Shown: positions 1-9,485 of the stretch, piece by piece
Numbering within the stretch: the stretch's first letter is position 1
How the letters are laid out: the number at the start of each line of letters is the position of its first letter
DNA from: Phytophthora quininea
Lineage: Eukaryota > Oomycota > Peronosporomycetes > Peronosporales > Peronosporaceae
Assembly: GCA_011947345.1 (NCBI GenBank)
Contig: JAAVTG010000118.1
Location: forward strand, 1 to 43,675
DNA length: 43,675 bases
Direction: 5' to 3'
Program-made: the position numbers and the translations under genes
The notes under the pieces: model-generated
Told to the model about the DNA's origin: nothing
The model's database searches: none
What the model saw: only the letters and a program-made list of their open reading frames with translations

Positions 1-396
1 ACGGATCGAAGCTGGTCGGTAATAAGCTACTGAGCGCATCTAGTTCGCTTCCTTTGTGTCCCTCACCACCTTGCCTCTACTTGTCAGTGAACCCGCACGT
101 CATCTGAAGTACATCTCATGACACATCGTCAGGTCCCCATGGGTCCGTTTCGCCCGGAGTTGTGGTGCGTAGGGCGTCAATGTCAGTTCGAGCCACGAAG
201 TAGAGAGACGGGTTGGCCAATCGAGCGCATCGGCTTTCGTGTTTCGGCAGCGTCTGTGTGTATCGACGATAGTTTGTGAACACTGCACCGGTGAGCCAGA
301 GTCGACGTGGGTAGCTGCTGTGTGTTAGTGTGCGGCAAAGGGCGTCGGCTGGCAAACAAAAAGGCAGGCGTGGGGGCAGCAAAAGAAGGAAAATGG

Positions 397-468
397 AGCC
401 CCCAGGCGGGATCAGACCACCGACCTTTCGCTTACGAAGCGAGTGCTCTACCACTGAGCTATAGGGGC
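397..468 (-). tRNA. tRNA-Thr(CGT), unit 1, altered B box
   Basis: The minus strand folds as a 72-nt tRNA: acceptor GCCCCTA pairs with TGGGGGC, the A box is TAGCTCAGTGG and the anticodon loop is TTCGTAA. Anticodon CGT reads ACG, hence threonine. A TTTT run follows immediately at the 3' end, suiting Pol III termination. No CCA is encoded. In this copy the T-loop bases corresponding to plus 414-415 are swapped, so the B box reads GGTCTGATCC instead of GGTTCGATCC. This destroys the invariant T-psi-C and probably silences the copy, unless it is a base-call error. Confidence 0.75.
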
Positions 469-832
469 TGCACGACTTCCACCACACGCAAGCTCCATCG
501 CAAACGCAGACTCGCTCTGGATCACACCTCAAACACCAACCACGCCACCACAAAGACCACTGACAACACGTGCCGTTGCCCCGCGCTGCCGCCGAGGTGT
601 GTCTCTCTCCACCGACCCTTTCAGGCATCCTAGACCTTGCTTCCTTAGTCAGACCGACGCGCTCGCAGCGAGACGCCACGGTCTCGATGAAGACCAAATG
701 GCGCCACCATGGTGCAGGGTGTCGGGTAAAGTCTCGTAGACGTGGGAGGCAGGCGTCGGCGAGGCGTCTAAGCGCGTGAAAGGGACGGTTGTTCGAGGCG
801 TGTGAGTTGGTGGGAAGGGTTGATTTGGTGTC
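469..832. other. Shared 5' flank of divergent tRNA-Thr and tRNA-Trp
   Basis: 364 bp between the 5' ends of the two divergent tRNA genes, repeated in every unit. No RNA gene or credible protein was found. The open frames that cross it also run through the tRNA genes, so they are by-products of repeated high-GC sequence. Confidence 0.6.
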
Positions 833-904
833 GGGGGAATAGCTCAGTGGTAGAGCGCTGGATTCCAGTCCCAGCGGTCGGGGGTTCGATCCCCTCTTCC
901 CTCA
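833..904 (+). tRNA. tRNA-Trp(CCA), unit 1
   Basis: 72-nt tRNA: acceptor GGGGGAA pairs with TTCCCTC (G2-T71 wobble), the A box is TAGCTCAGTGG and the B box is GGTTCGATCC. The anticodon loop is TTCCAGT, so anticodon CCA decodes the tryptophan codon TGG. Pair A31-C39 closing the anticodon loop is a mismatch in every copy, an oddity for a functional tRNA. No intron is visible. The gene is divergent from tRNA-Thr and convergent with U6; a TTTT run lies about 35 bp downstream. Confidence 0.87.
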
Positions 905-1116
905 CCATTTGTTATGCTTATCGTCCTCGCCGAAAACGTTTTGCTCGTTTGCTTCTCCGTGCTCCATACACTCGTGTTTTCTTGAGCTCGCGTCGACATT
1001 GATTCTCCAACGTGACTTCACCTTACCGTCGGAGTCCGTGGCATCACCATACTGCTGGTCAGCGCGCTTGCGCAGTGCCTCGCTGCGGTTCCTCAGCAGT
1101 CAACGACTGGCGCCAC

Positions 1117-1165
1117 AAAAGTGCGATACTTCTCGATTTATGCGTGTCATCCTTGCGCAGGGGCC

Positions 1166-1197
<32 letters not shown>

Positions 1198-1220
1198 CGG
1201 ATGACCACCGAAGTGGTTCC
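1117..1220 (-). ncRNA. U6 spliceosomal snRNA, unit 1
   Basis: The minus strand contains the unmistakable U6 core: the ACAGAGA box followed by AGATTAGC, the CATGGCCCCTGCGCAAGGATGACACGC region (internal stem-loop), and a 5' hairpin with a TTCG loop (ACCAC-TTCG-GTGGT). The RNA pairs with the 5' splice site and U4/U2 in the spliceosome. The 5' end is placed at GGAACC by comparison with plant-type U6. The 3' end runs into a T run (plus 1117-1120), the Pol III terminator. The total of ~104 nt is the usual U6 size. A TATA element lies ~25-30 bp upstream. Confidence 0.95.
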
Positions 1221-1244
1221 TGCTACTCGGCCCTCGCGCGAGGC

Positions 1245-1250
1245 TATAAA
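1245..1250 (-). promoter_or_regulatory. TATA element of U6
   Basis: TTTATA on the minus strand lies ~25 bp before the inferred U6 start, the spacing of an external (type 3) Pol III promoter. It is present in every unit, for example at 3913-3918 in unit 2. A CG palindrome (CTCGCGCGAG) sits between TATA and the start. Upstream elements could not be defined. Confidence 0.6.
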
Positions 1251-1397
1251 TGCTTTACTTGGGCCTCACATCCAGAACCACCGCACCACACCCCATGGGA
1301 CATGCTCTGTCGGCACTGACGAGCAACGACAGTGGAACAGGACTCGTCCAGTCGTGAAGCGCTGCCGTCCGTCAACGAGAACAAAGGAGGAAAAAGT

Positions 1398-1478
1398 CGA
1401 CAGCTGTGAGATTCGAACTCACGCGGGTTGCCCCATTAACTTAGCAGGCTAACGCCTTAACCACTCGGCCAAGCTGTC
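1398..1478 (-). tRNA. tRNA-Ser(GCT), unit 1
   Basis: 81-nt class II tRNA on the minus strand: acceptor GACAGCT pairs with AGCTGTC, discriminator G, A box TGGCCGAGTGG, anticodon loop CTGCTAA (anticodon GCT, serine AGC/AGT codons), a long variable arm of the serine type and B box GTTCGAATC. A TTTTT run follows directly. The 3' end is 177 bp upstream of U6 on the same strand. Confidence 0.96.
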
Positions 1479-1845
1479 ACCGTACCAATCCACAAAAACA
1501 CACTCCAAACCCCAACCAAGACCTAAACCCACACACACAATTGGGCCACAACTCCGCCAAAACCACCCCTCTGGCGTCCCACCACACCTCTACACAACCA
1601 CGGATGTTGTTAGGCACCTCGAAGGTCGGGCCGTGCGTGGCGTCGCCCGTGTTGGGCACGGCGTTGGTGTAGCGCACACCCTTGTACGACTCGAAGTCGA
1701 TCTCGCTCATGGGGCGCTCCGTGCTGCTGGCGGAGCCCATCGCGCCGGAGAGGGAGAGCTAGATCCGACCGCCTGCGCAGTTGAAGCTCCGAGGTGAAGT
1801 GGCGGCCATGGCAGGTGCTGCGTTGTCCGGTTGAAAGAGAGTCAT
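1477..1845 (-). pseudogene. Unrecognised protein-like fragment in the spacer
   Basis: A minus-strand frame from an ATG at 1845 has a stop (TAG, 1761-1759) after 28 codons, then continues in the same frame to an ATG at 1740. From there it reads MGSASSTERP, MSEIDFESYKGVRYTN and AVPNTGDATHGPTFEVPNN before losing protein character near 1600. The middle part looks like genuine coding sequence, perhaps the N-terminus of a captured gene. AVPNTGDATHGPTF faintly recalls the N-terminal region of long-chain acyl-CoA synthetases, but I cannot confirm this. The other copies start at 4409, 7078, 9747, 12419, 15093, 17752, 23174, 28597, 34022 and 36696. In unit 9 a missing G near 28610 changes the frame upstream of MGSASS. 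Confidence 0.3.
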
Positions 1846-3062
1846 TGTAGGACAAAACGGTATAAATTGGACATTTCCAGCCGGACAAATGGTGTTTACT
1901 AAGATTTTTGCTCACGTCCGGTTTCTGTTTGTTTGACGTGGCAGCTTCAACGTATTAGAAAGCAGATAGAACAAGCCGAGCGAGTTTGCCAACCAAGAGC
2001 TTTCCTAGTGAAATGCTGGGATCATATTGCATACAATGAAGTAGGATCAATCCATCGTGGTGTTTTTGCCGAGTTTCCTAGCAATGATGAGACGACACCA
2101 AGCAATGAAAGCGCTTCTTGCCGGACCACGTTCATGCTAGCAGCGCATTCGCTACGGTGATGACCCCACCATCGGCGTGCTTTGACAAGTAAGATCAGAC
2201 GCTCCTCTTCCAATTGCTGTCCAAATTGCTGTACACCGGTTCTGTGTGACTTACCCTTTCGCATTCAACTTTGAGATCGGATCGGCAGTGTCTCGCACGT
2301 GATGCGCACGCAGCACAGTTCCTCCTCGCCGGAAAAAGGCAACATCGCATCGCTCTTATGGCCGACGTGGATCTAGCCACCACGATAGGCGACAGGAACA
2401 GCCTCCGTACACTACAGCGGTGAACCCGGCGATGGCTGTTGCTGAGCTGGTGTCTTGAGGCGAGTAATGGCGGAGTGGCCTGCTTGTTCTCGCGTATGTT
2501 GCAATAGATAACACTTTACCATACTGTGTGTGTTCTCTCGTTCCAAGCGCGTCTTGTGAGTGTGTTGTGAGTGTGCTAGCGATGCGAAATGCTATCTCGA
2601 CCTGAAACGGGAAATGGCTGTTTGCTGGCTCGTTGCAAAGGACGGCGATACGCTAGTGCAACCGAACGGATCGAAGCTGGTCGGTAATAAGCTACTGAGC
2701 GCATCTAGTTCGCTTCCTTTGTGTCCCCTCACCACCTTGCCTCTACTTGTCAGTGAACCCGCACGTCATCTGAAGTACATCTCATGACACATCGTCCAGG
2801 TCCCCATGGGTCCGTTTCGCCCGTAGTTGTGGTGCGTAGGGCGTCAATGTCGGTTCGAGCCACGAAGTAGAGAGACGGGTTGGCCAATCGAGCGCATCGG
2901 CTTTCGTGTTTCGGCAGCGTCTGTGTGTATCGACGATAGTTTGTGAACACTGCACCGGTGAGCCAGAGTCGACGTGGGTAGCTGCTGTGTGTTAGTGTGC
3001 GGCAAAGGGCGTCGGCTGGCGAACAAAAAGGCAGGCGTGGGGGCAGCAAAGAAGGAAAATGG
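1479..3062. other. Spacer between tRNA-Ser and the next tRNA-Thr
   Basis: About 1.58 kb repeated in every unit. It begins with an A/C-rich stretch, followed by a protein-like fragment on the minus strand (see 1477-1845) and a cluster of GTCCGG/GGACA motifs around 1823-1920. Then come several short open frames of no recognised family, for example plus 2560-2787 and minus 2195-2383, and a short GT run near 2524. None has a convincing start and family match. The copia element of unit 11 is inserted in this spacer. Confidence 0.6.
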
Positions 3063-3133
3063 AGCCCCAGGCGGGATCGAACCACCGACCTTTCGCTTAC
3101 GAAGCGAGTGCTCTACCACTGAGCTATAGGGGC
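3063..3133 (-). tRNA. tRNA-Thr(CGT), unit 2
   Basis: Normal B box GGTTCGATCC. One G is missing from the acceptor 3' strand (71 nt instead of 72), which weakens the acceptor stem; this is a homopolymer change. Confidence 0.88.
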
Positions 3134-3501
3134 TGCACGACTTCCACCACACGCAAGCTCCATCGCAAACGCAGACTCGCTCTGGATCACACCTCAAACA
3201 CCAACCACGCCACCACAAAGACCACTGACAACACGTGCCGTTGCCCCACGCGCTGCCGCCGAGGTGTGTCTCTCTCCACCGACCCTTTCAGGCATCCTAG
3301 ACCTTGCTTCCTTAGTCAGACCGACGCGCTCGCAGCGAGACGCCACGGTCTCGATGAAGACCCAAATGGCGCCACCATGGTGCAGGGTGTCGGGTAAAGT
3401 CTCGTAGACGTGGGAGGCAGGCGTCGGCGAGGCGTCTAAGCGCGTGAAAGGGACGGTTGTTCGAGGCGTGTGAGTTGGTGGGGAAGGGTTGATTTGGTGT
3501 C

Positions 3502-3571
3502 GGGGAATAGCTCAGTGGTAGAGCGCTGGATTCCAGTCCCAGCGGTCGGGGTTCGATCCCCTCTTCCCTCA
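3502..3571 (+). tRNA. tRNA-Trp(CCA), unit 2
   Basis: Both G runs have four instead of five bases. With four G the first acceptor position would be C, facing C72, so one acceptor pair is lost; the T stem is also short by one. Confidence 0.8.
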
Positions 3572-3783
3572 CCATTTGTTATGCTTATCGTCCTCGCCGA
3601 AAACGTTTTGCTCGTTTGCTTCTCCGTGCTCCATACACTCGTGTTTTCTTGAGCTCGCGTCGACATTGATTCTCCAACGTGACTTCACCTTACCGTCGGA
3701 GTCCGTGGCATCACCATACTGCTGGTCAGCGCGCTTGCGCAGTGCCTCGCTGCGGTTCCTCAGCAGTCAACGACTGGCGCCAC

Positions 3784-3832
3784 AAAAGTGCGATACTTCT
3801 CGATTTATGCGTGTCATCCTTGCGCAGGGGCC

Positions 3833-3863
<31 letters not shown>

Positions 3864-3888
3864 TACGGATGACCACCGAAGTGGTTCC
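3784..3888 (-). ncRNA. U6 snRNA, unit 2
   Basis: Same core as in unit 1, with five instead of four A in the GTAAAAATTGG segment after the 5' hairpin. Terminator run of four T. Confidence 0.95.
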
Positions 3889-4066
3889 TGCTACTCGGCC
3901 CTCGCGCGAGGCTATAAATGCTTTACTTGGGCCTCACATCCAGAACCACCGCACCACACCCCATGGGACATGCTCTGTCGGCACTGACGAGCAACGACAG
4001 TGGGAACAGGACTCGTCCAGTCGTGAAGCGCTGCCGTCCGTCAACGAGAACAAAGGAGGAAAAAGT

Positions 4067-4147
4067 CGACAGCTGTGAGATTCGAACTCACGCGGGTTGC
4101 CCCATTAACTTAGCAGGCTAACGCCTTAACCACTCGGCCAAGCTGTC
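4067..4147 (-). tRNA. tRNA-Ser(GCT), unit 2
   Basis: Identical gene body to unit 1, with a five-T run directly after the 3' end. Confidence 0.96.
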
Positions 4148-5732
4148 ACCGTACCAATCCACAAAAACACACTCCAAACCCCAACCAAGACCTAAACCCA
4201 CACACACAATTGGGCCACAACTCCGCCAAAACCACCCCTCTGGCGTCCCACCACACCTCTACACAACCACGGATGTTGTTAGGCACCTCGAAGGTCGGGC
4301 CGTGCGTGGCGTCGCCCGTGTTGGGCACGGCGTTGGTGTAGCGCACACCCTTGTACGACTCGAAGTCGATCTCGCTCATGGGGCGCTCCGTGCTGCTGGC
4401 GGAGCCCATCGCGCCGGAGAGGGAGAGCTAGATCCGACCGCCTGCGCAGTTGAAGCTCCGAGGTGAAGTGGCGGCCATGGCAGGTGCTGCGTTGTCCGGT
4501 TGAAAGAGAGTCATTGTAGGACAAAACGGTATAAATTGGACATTTCCAGCCGGACAAATGGTGTTTACTAAGATTTTTGCTCACGTCCGGTTTCTGTTTG
4601 TTTGACGTGGCAGCTTCAACGTATTAGAAAGCAGATAGAACAAGCCGAGCGAGTTTGCCAACCAAGAGCTTTCCTAGTGAAATGCTGGGATCATATTGCA
4701 TACAATGAAGTAGGATCAATCCATCGTGGTGTTTTTGCCGAGTTTCCTAGCAATGATGAGACGACACCAAGCAATGAAAGCGCTTCTTGCCGGACCACGT
4801 TCATGCTAGCAGCGCATTCGCTACGGTGATGACCCCACCATCGGCGTGCTTTGACAAGTAAGATCAGACGCTCCTCTTCCAATTGCTGTCCAAATTGCTG
4901 TACACCGGTTCTGTGTGACTTACCCTTTCGCATTCAACTTTGAGATCGGATCGGCAGTGTCTCGCACGTGATGCGCACGCAGCACAGTTCCTCCTCGCCG
5001 GAAAAAGGCAACATCGCATCGCTCTTATGGCCGACGTGGATCTAGCCACCACGATAGGCGACAGGAACAGCCTCCGTACACTACAGCGGTGAACCCGGCG
5101 ATGGCTGTTGCTGAGCTGGTGTCTTGAGGCGAGTAATGGCGGAGTGGCCTGCTTGTTCTCGCGTATGTTGCAATAGATAACACTTTACCATACTGTGTGT
5201 GTGTTCTCTCGTTCCAAGCGCGTCTTGTGAGTGTGTTGTGAGTGTGCTAGCGATGCGAAATGCTATCTCGACCTGAAACGGGAAATGGCTGTTTGCTGGC
5301 TCGTTGCAAAGGACGGCGATACGCTAGTGCAACCGAACGGATCGAAGCTGGTCGGTAATAAGCTACTGAGCGCATCTAGTTCGCTTCCTTGTGTTCCCTC
5401 ACCACCTTGCCTCTACTTGTCAGTGAACCCGCACGTCATCTGAAGTACATCTCATGACACATCGTCCAGGTCCCCATGGGTCCGTTTCGCCCGTAGTTGT
5501 GGTGCGTAGGGCGTCAATGTCGGTTCGAGCCACGAAGTAGAGAGACGGGTTGGCCAATCGAGCGCATCGGCTTTCGTGTTTCGGCAGCGTCTGTGTGTAT
5601 CGACGATAGTTTGTGAACACTGCACCAGTGAGCCAGAGTCGACGTGGGTAGCTGCTGTGTGTTAGTGTGCGGCAAAGGGCGTCGGCTGGCGAACAAAAAG
5701 GCAGGCGTGGGGGCAGCAAAAGAGGAAAATGG

Positions 5733-5804
5733 AGCCCCCAGGCGGGATCGAACCACCGACCTTTCGCTTACGAAGCGAGTGCTCTACCACTGAGCTATAG
5801 GGGC
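5733..5804 (-). tRNA. tRNA-Thr(CGT), unit 3
   Basis: Full 72-nt form: seven acceptor pairs including wobble T6-G67, four-pair D stem, anticodon CGT and normal T arm. The C27-A43 position is unpaired in this and all other copies. Confidence 0.94.
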
Positions 5805-6172
5805 TGCACGACTTCCACCACACGCAAGCTCCATCGCAAACGCAGACTCGCTCTGGATCACACCTCAAACACCAACCACGCCACCACAAAGACCACTGAC
5901 AACACGTGCCGTTGCCCCACGCGCTGCCGCCGAGGTGTGTCTCTCTCCACCGACCCTTTCAGGCATCCTAGACCTTGCTTCCTTAGTCAGACCGACGCGC
6001 TCGCAGCGAGACGCCACGGTCTCGATGAAGACCCAAATGGCGCCACCATGGTGCAGGGTGTCGGGTAAAGTCTCGTAGACGTGGGAGGCAGGCGTCGGCG
6101 AGGCGTCTAAGCGCGTGAAAGGGACGGTTGTTCGAGGCGTGTGAGTTGGTGGGGAAGGGTTGATTTGGTGTC

Positions 6173-6243
6173 GGGGAATAGCTCAGTGGTAGAGCGCTGG
6201 ATTCCAGTCCCAGCGGTCGGGGGTTCGATCCCCTCTTCCCTCA
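6173..6243 (+). tRNA. tRNA-Trp(CCA), unit 3
   Basis: Acceptor run of four G; T arm with the full five G. Anticodon CCA. Confidence 0.83.
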
Positions 6244-6455
6244 CCATTTGTTATGCTTATCGTCCTCGCCGAAAACGTTTTGCTCGTTTGCTTCTCCGTG
6301 CTCCATACACTCGTGTTTTCTTGAGCTCGCGTCGACATTGATTCTCCAACGTGACTTCACCTTACCGTCGGAGTCCGTGGCATCACCATACTGCTGGTCA
6401 GCGCGCTTGCGCAGTGCCTCGCTGCGGTTCCTCAGCAGTCAACGACTGGCGCCAC

Positions 6456-6504
6456 AAAAGTGCGATACTTCTCGATTTATGCGTGTCATCCTTGCGCAGG
6501 GGCC

Positions 6505-6535
<31 letters not shown>

Positions 6536-6560
6536 TACGGATGACCACCGAAGTGGTTCC
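6456..6560 (-). ncRNA. U6 snRNA, unit 3
   Basis: Identical to the unit 2 copy, with four T in the terminator. Confidence 0.95.
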
Positions 6561-6737
6561 TGCTACTCGGCCCTCGCGCGAGGCTATAAATGCTTTACTT
6601 GGGCCTCACATCCAGAACCACCGCACCACACCCCATGGGACATGCTCTGTCGGCACTGACGAGCAACGACAGTGGGAACAGGACTCGTCCAGTCGTGAAG
6701 CGCTGCCGTCCGTCAACGAGAACAAAGGAGGAAAAGT

Positions 6738-6818
6738 CGACAGCTGTGAGATTCGAACTCACGCGGGTTGCCCCATTAACTTAGCAGGCTAACGCCTTAA
6801 CCACTCGGCCAAGCTGTC
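6738..6818 (-). tRNA. tRNA-Ser(GCT), unit 3
   Basis: Identical gene body; the terminator run has four T. Confidence 0.96.
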
Positions 6819-8399
6819 ACCGTACCAATCCACAAAACACACTCCAAACCCCAACCAAGACCTAAACCCACACACACAATTGGGCCACAACTCCGCCAAA
6901 ACCACCCCTCTGGCGTCCACCACACCTCTACACAACCACGGATGTTGTTAGGCACCTCGAAGGTCGGGCCGTGCGTGGCGTCGCCCGTGTTGGGCACGGC
7001 GTTGGTGTAGCGCACACCCTTGTACGACTCGAAGTCGATCTCGCTCATGGGGCGCTCCGTGCTGCTGGCGGAGCCCATCGCGCCGGAGAGGGAGAGCTAG
7101 ATCCGACCGCCTGCGCAGTTGAAGCTCCGAGGTGAAGTGGCGGCCATGGCAGGTGCTGCGTTGTCCGGTTGAAAGAGAGTCATTGTAGGACAAAACGGTA
7201 TAAATTGGACATTTCCAGCCGGACAAATGGTGTTTACTAAGATTTTTGCTCACGTCCGGTTTCTGTTTGTTTGACGTGGCAGCTTCAACGTATTAGAAAG
7301 CAGATAGAACAAGCCGAGCGAGTTTGCCAACCAAGAGCTTTCCTAGTGAAATGCTGGGATCATATTGCATACAATGAAGTAGGATCAATCCATCGTGGTG
7401 TTTTTGCCGAGTTTCCTAGCAATGATGAGACGACACCAAGCAATGAAAGCGCTTCTTGCCGGACCACGTTCATGCTAGCAGCGCATTCGCTACGGTGATG
7501 ACCCCACCATCGGCGTGCTTTGACAAGTAAGATCAGACGCTCCTCTTCCAATTGCTGTCCAAATTGCTGTACACCGGTTCTGTGTGACTTACCCTTTCGC
7601 ATTCAACTTTGAGATCGGATCGGCAGTGTCTCGCACGTGATGCGCACGCAGCACAGTTCCTCCTCGCCGGAAAAAGGCAACATCGCATCGCTCTTATGGC
7701 CGACGTGGATCTAGCCACCACGATAGGCGACAGGAACAGCCTCCGTACACTACAGCGGTGAACCCGGCGATGGCTGTTGCTGAGCTGGTGTCTTGAGGCG
7801 AGTAATGGCGGAGTGGCCTGCTTGTTCTCGCGTATGTTGCAATAGATAACACTTTACCATACTGTGTGTGTGTTCTCTCGTTCCAAGCGCGTCTTGTGAG
7901 TGTGTTGTGAGTGTGCTAGCGATGCGAAATGCTATCTCGACCTGAAACGGGAAATGGCTGTTTGCTGGCTCGTTGCAAAGGACGGCGATACGCTAGTGCA
8001 ACCGAACGGATCGAAGCTGGTCGGTAATAAGCTACTGAGCGCATCTAGTTCGCTTCCTTGTGTTCCCTCACCACCTTGCCTCTACTTGTCAGTGAACCCG
8101 CACGTCATCTGAAGTACATCTCATGACACATCGTCCAGGTCCCCATGGGTCCGTTTCGCCCGTAGTTGTGGTGCGTAGGGCGTCAATGTCGGTTCGAGCC
8201 ACGAAGTAGAGAGACGGGTTGGCCAATCGAGCGCATCGGCTTTCGTGTTTCGGCAGCGTCTGTGTGTATCGACGATAGTTTGTGAACACTGCACCAGTGA
8301 GCCAGAGTCGACGTGGGTAGCTGCTGTGTGTTAGTGTGCGGCAAAGGGCGTCGGCTGGCGAACAAAGGCAGGCGTGGGGGCAGCAAAGAAGGAAAATGG

Positions 8400-8471
8400 A
8401 GCCCCCAGGCGGGATCGAACCACCGACCTTTCGCTTACGAAGCGAGTGCTCTACCACTGAGCTATAGGGGC
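8400..8471 (-). tRNA. tRNA-Thr(CGT), unit 4
   Basis: Identical in the gene body to the full-length form in unit 3; a TTTT run lies just past the 3' end. Confidence 0.94.
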
Positions 8472-8839
8472 TGCACGACTTCCACCACACGCAAGCTCCA
8501 TCGCAAACGCAGACTCGCTCTGGATCACACCTCAAACACCAACCACGCCACCACAAAGACCACTGACAACACGTGCCGTTGCCCCACGCGCTGCCGCCGA
8601 GGTGTGTCTCTCTCCACCGACCCTTTCAGGCATCCTAGACCTTGCTTCCTTAGTCAGACCGACGCGCTCGCAGCGAGACGCCACGGTCTCGATGAAGACC
8701 CAAATGGCGCCACCATGGTGCAGGGTGTCGGGTAAAGTCTCGTAGACGTGGGAGGCAGGCGTCGGCGAGGCGTCTAAGCGCGTGAAAGGGACGGTTGTTC
8801 GAGGCGTGTGAGTTGGTGGGGAAGGGTTGATTTGGTGTC

Positions 8840-8909
8840 GGGGAATAGCTCAGTGGTAGAGCGCTGGATTCCAGTCCCAGCGGTCGGGGTTCGATCCCCT
8901 CTTCCCTCA
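8840..8909 (+). tRNA. tRNA-Trp(CCA), unit 4
   Basis: Four G in both the acceptor and the T-arm run, as in unit 2. Confidence 0.8.
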
Positions 8910-9121
8910 CCATTTGTTATGCTTATCGTCCTCGCCGAAAACGTTTTGCTCGTTTGCTTCTCCGTGCTCCATACACTCGTGTTTTCTTGAGCTCGCGTCG
9001 ACATTGATTCTCCAACGTGACTTCACCTTACCGTCGGAGTCCGTGGCATCACCATACTGCTGGTCAGCGCGCTTGCGCAGTGCCTCGCTGCGGTTCCTCA
9101 GCAGTCAACGACTGGCGCCAC

Positions 9122-9171
9122 AAAAAGTGCGATACTTCTCGATTTATGCGTGTCATCCTTGCGCAGGGGCC

Positions 9172-9202
<31 letters not shown>

Positions 9203-9227
9203 TACGGATGACCACCGAAGTGGTTCC
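9122..9227 (-). ncRNA. U6 snRNA, unit 4
   Basis: Same gene body; the terminator run has five T, a stronger stop. Confidence 0.95.
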
Positions 9228-9404
9228 TGCTACTCGGCCCTCGCGCGAGGCTATAAATGCTTTACTTGGGCCTCACATCCAGAACCACCGCACCACACCC
9301 CATGGGACATGCTCTGTCGGCACTGACGAGCAACGACAGTGGGAACAGGACTCGTCCAGTCGTGAAGCGCTGCCGTCCGTCAACGAGAACAAAGGAGGAA
9401 AAGT

Positions 9405-9485
9405 CGACAGCTGTGAGATTCGAACTCACGCGGGTTGCCCCATTAACTTAGCAGGCTAACGCCTTAACCACTCGGCCAAGCTGTC
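9405..9485 (-). tRNA. tRNA-Ser(GCT), unit 4
   Basis: Identical gene body, four-T terminator. Confidence 0.96.

Larger units (their letters stand above)
1..2665. repeat. Tandem unit 1 (Thr-Trp-U6-Ser cassette)
   Basis: This is the first copy of the ~2.67-kb tandem unit, phased arbitrarily on the window start; base 1 corresponds to base 2666 of the next copy. Order along the plus strand is tRNA-Thr (-), tRNA-Trp (+), U6 (-), tRNA-Ser (-), spacer. The first ~900 bases carry more private differences than any other copy, for example at 146, 185, 414-415 and around 580. This may mark true divergence at the array edge or lower assembly quality near a contig end. Confidence 0.97.
2666..5336. repeat. 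Tandem unit 2
   Basis: Complete 2671-bp copy. tRNA-Thr lacks one C in its acceptor run. tRNA-Trp has runs of four G rather than five in both the acceptor 5' strand and the T arm. Confidence 0.97.
5337..8005. repeat. Tandem unit 3
   Basis: Complete 2669-bp copy. It is the first of five neighbouring units (3-7) that carry A instead of G in the CACC-R-GTGAG site ~110 bp left of tRNA-Thr. Confidence 0.97.

Noticed and set aside
1056..1110. GCGCTTGCGCAGTG left of U6, resembling the U4 snRNA 5' region
   Set aside because: The similarity is limited to a few bases and no U4 stem or Sm site follows.
1880..1925. TTTACTAAGATTTTTG resembling the U5 loop region
   Set aside because: The diagnostic GCCTTTTAC loop is absent and no stem forms.
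2085..2165. Box C-like ATGATGA and GTGATGA motifs suggesting a C/D snoRNA
   Set aside because: No CTGA box D at a suitable distance and no terminal stem.
2467..2480. A-box-like TGGCGGAGTGG in the spacer
   Set aside because: No B box within ~100 bp and no tRNA fold; probably chance.
2560..2787. 75-codon frame CYLDLKREMAVCWLVAKDGDTL in each spacer
   Set aside because: It looks somewhat protein-like, but has no family match I recognise and its end changes with single-base indels; not called as a gene.
2852..2872. B-box-like GGTTCGAGCC on the plus strand, repeated in each unit
   Set aside because: No matching A box at tRNA spacing and no cloverleaf could be folded around it.
8914..9459. 181-codon plus-strand open frame across U6 and tRNA-Ser (also at 11586 and 35863)
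   Set aside because: It is antisense to two RNA genes and exists only in copies with a given A-run length.
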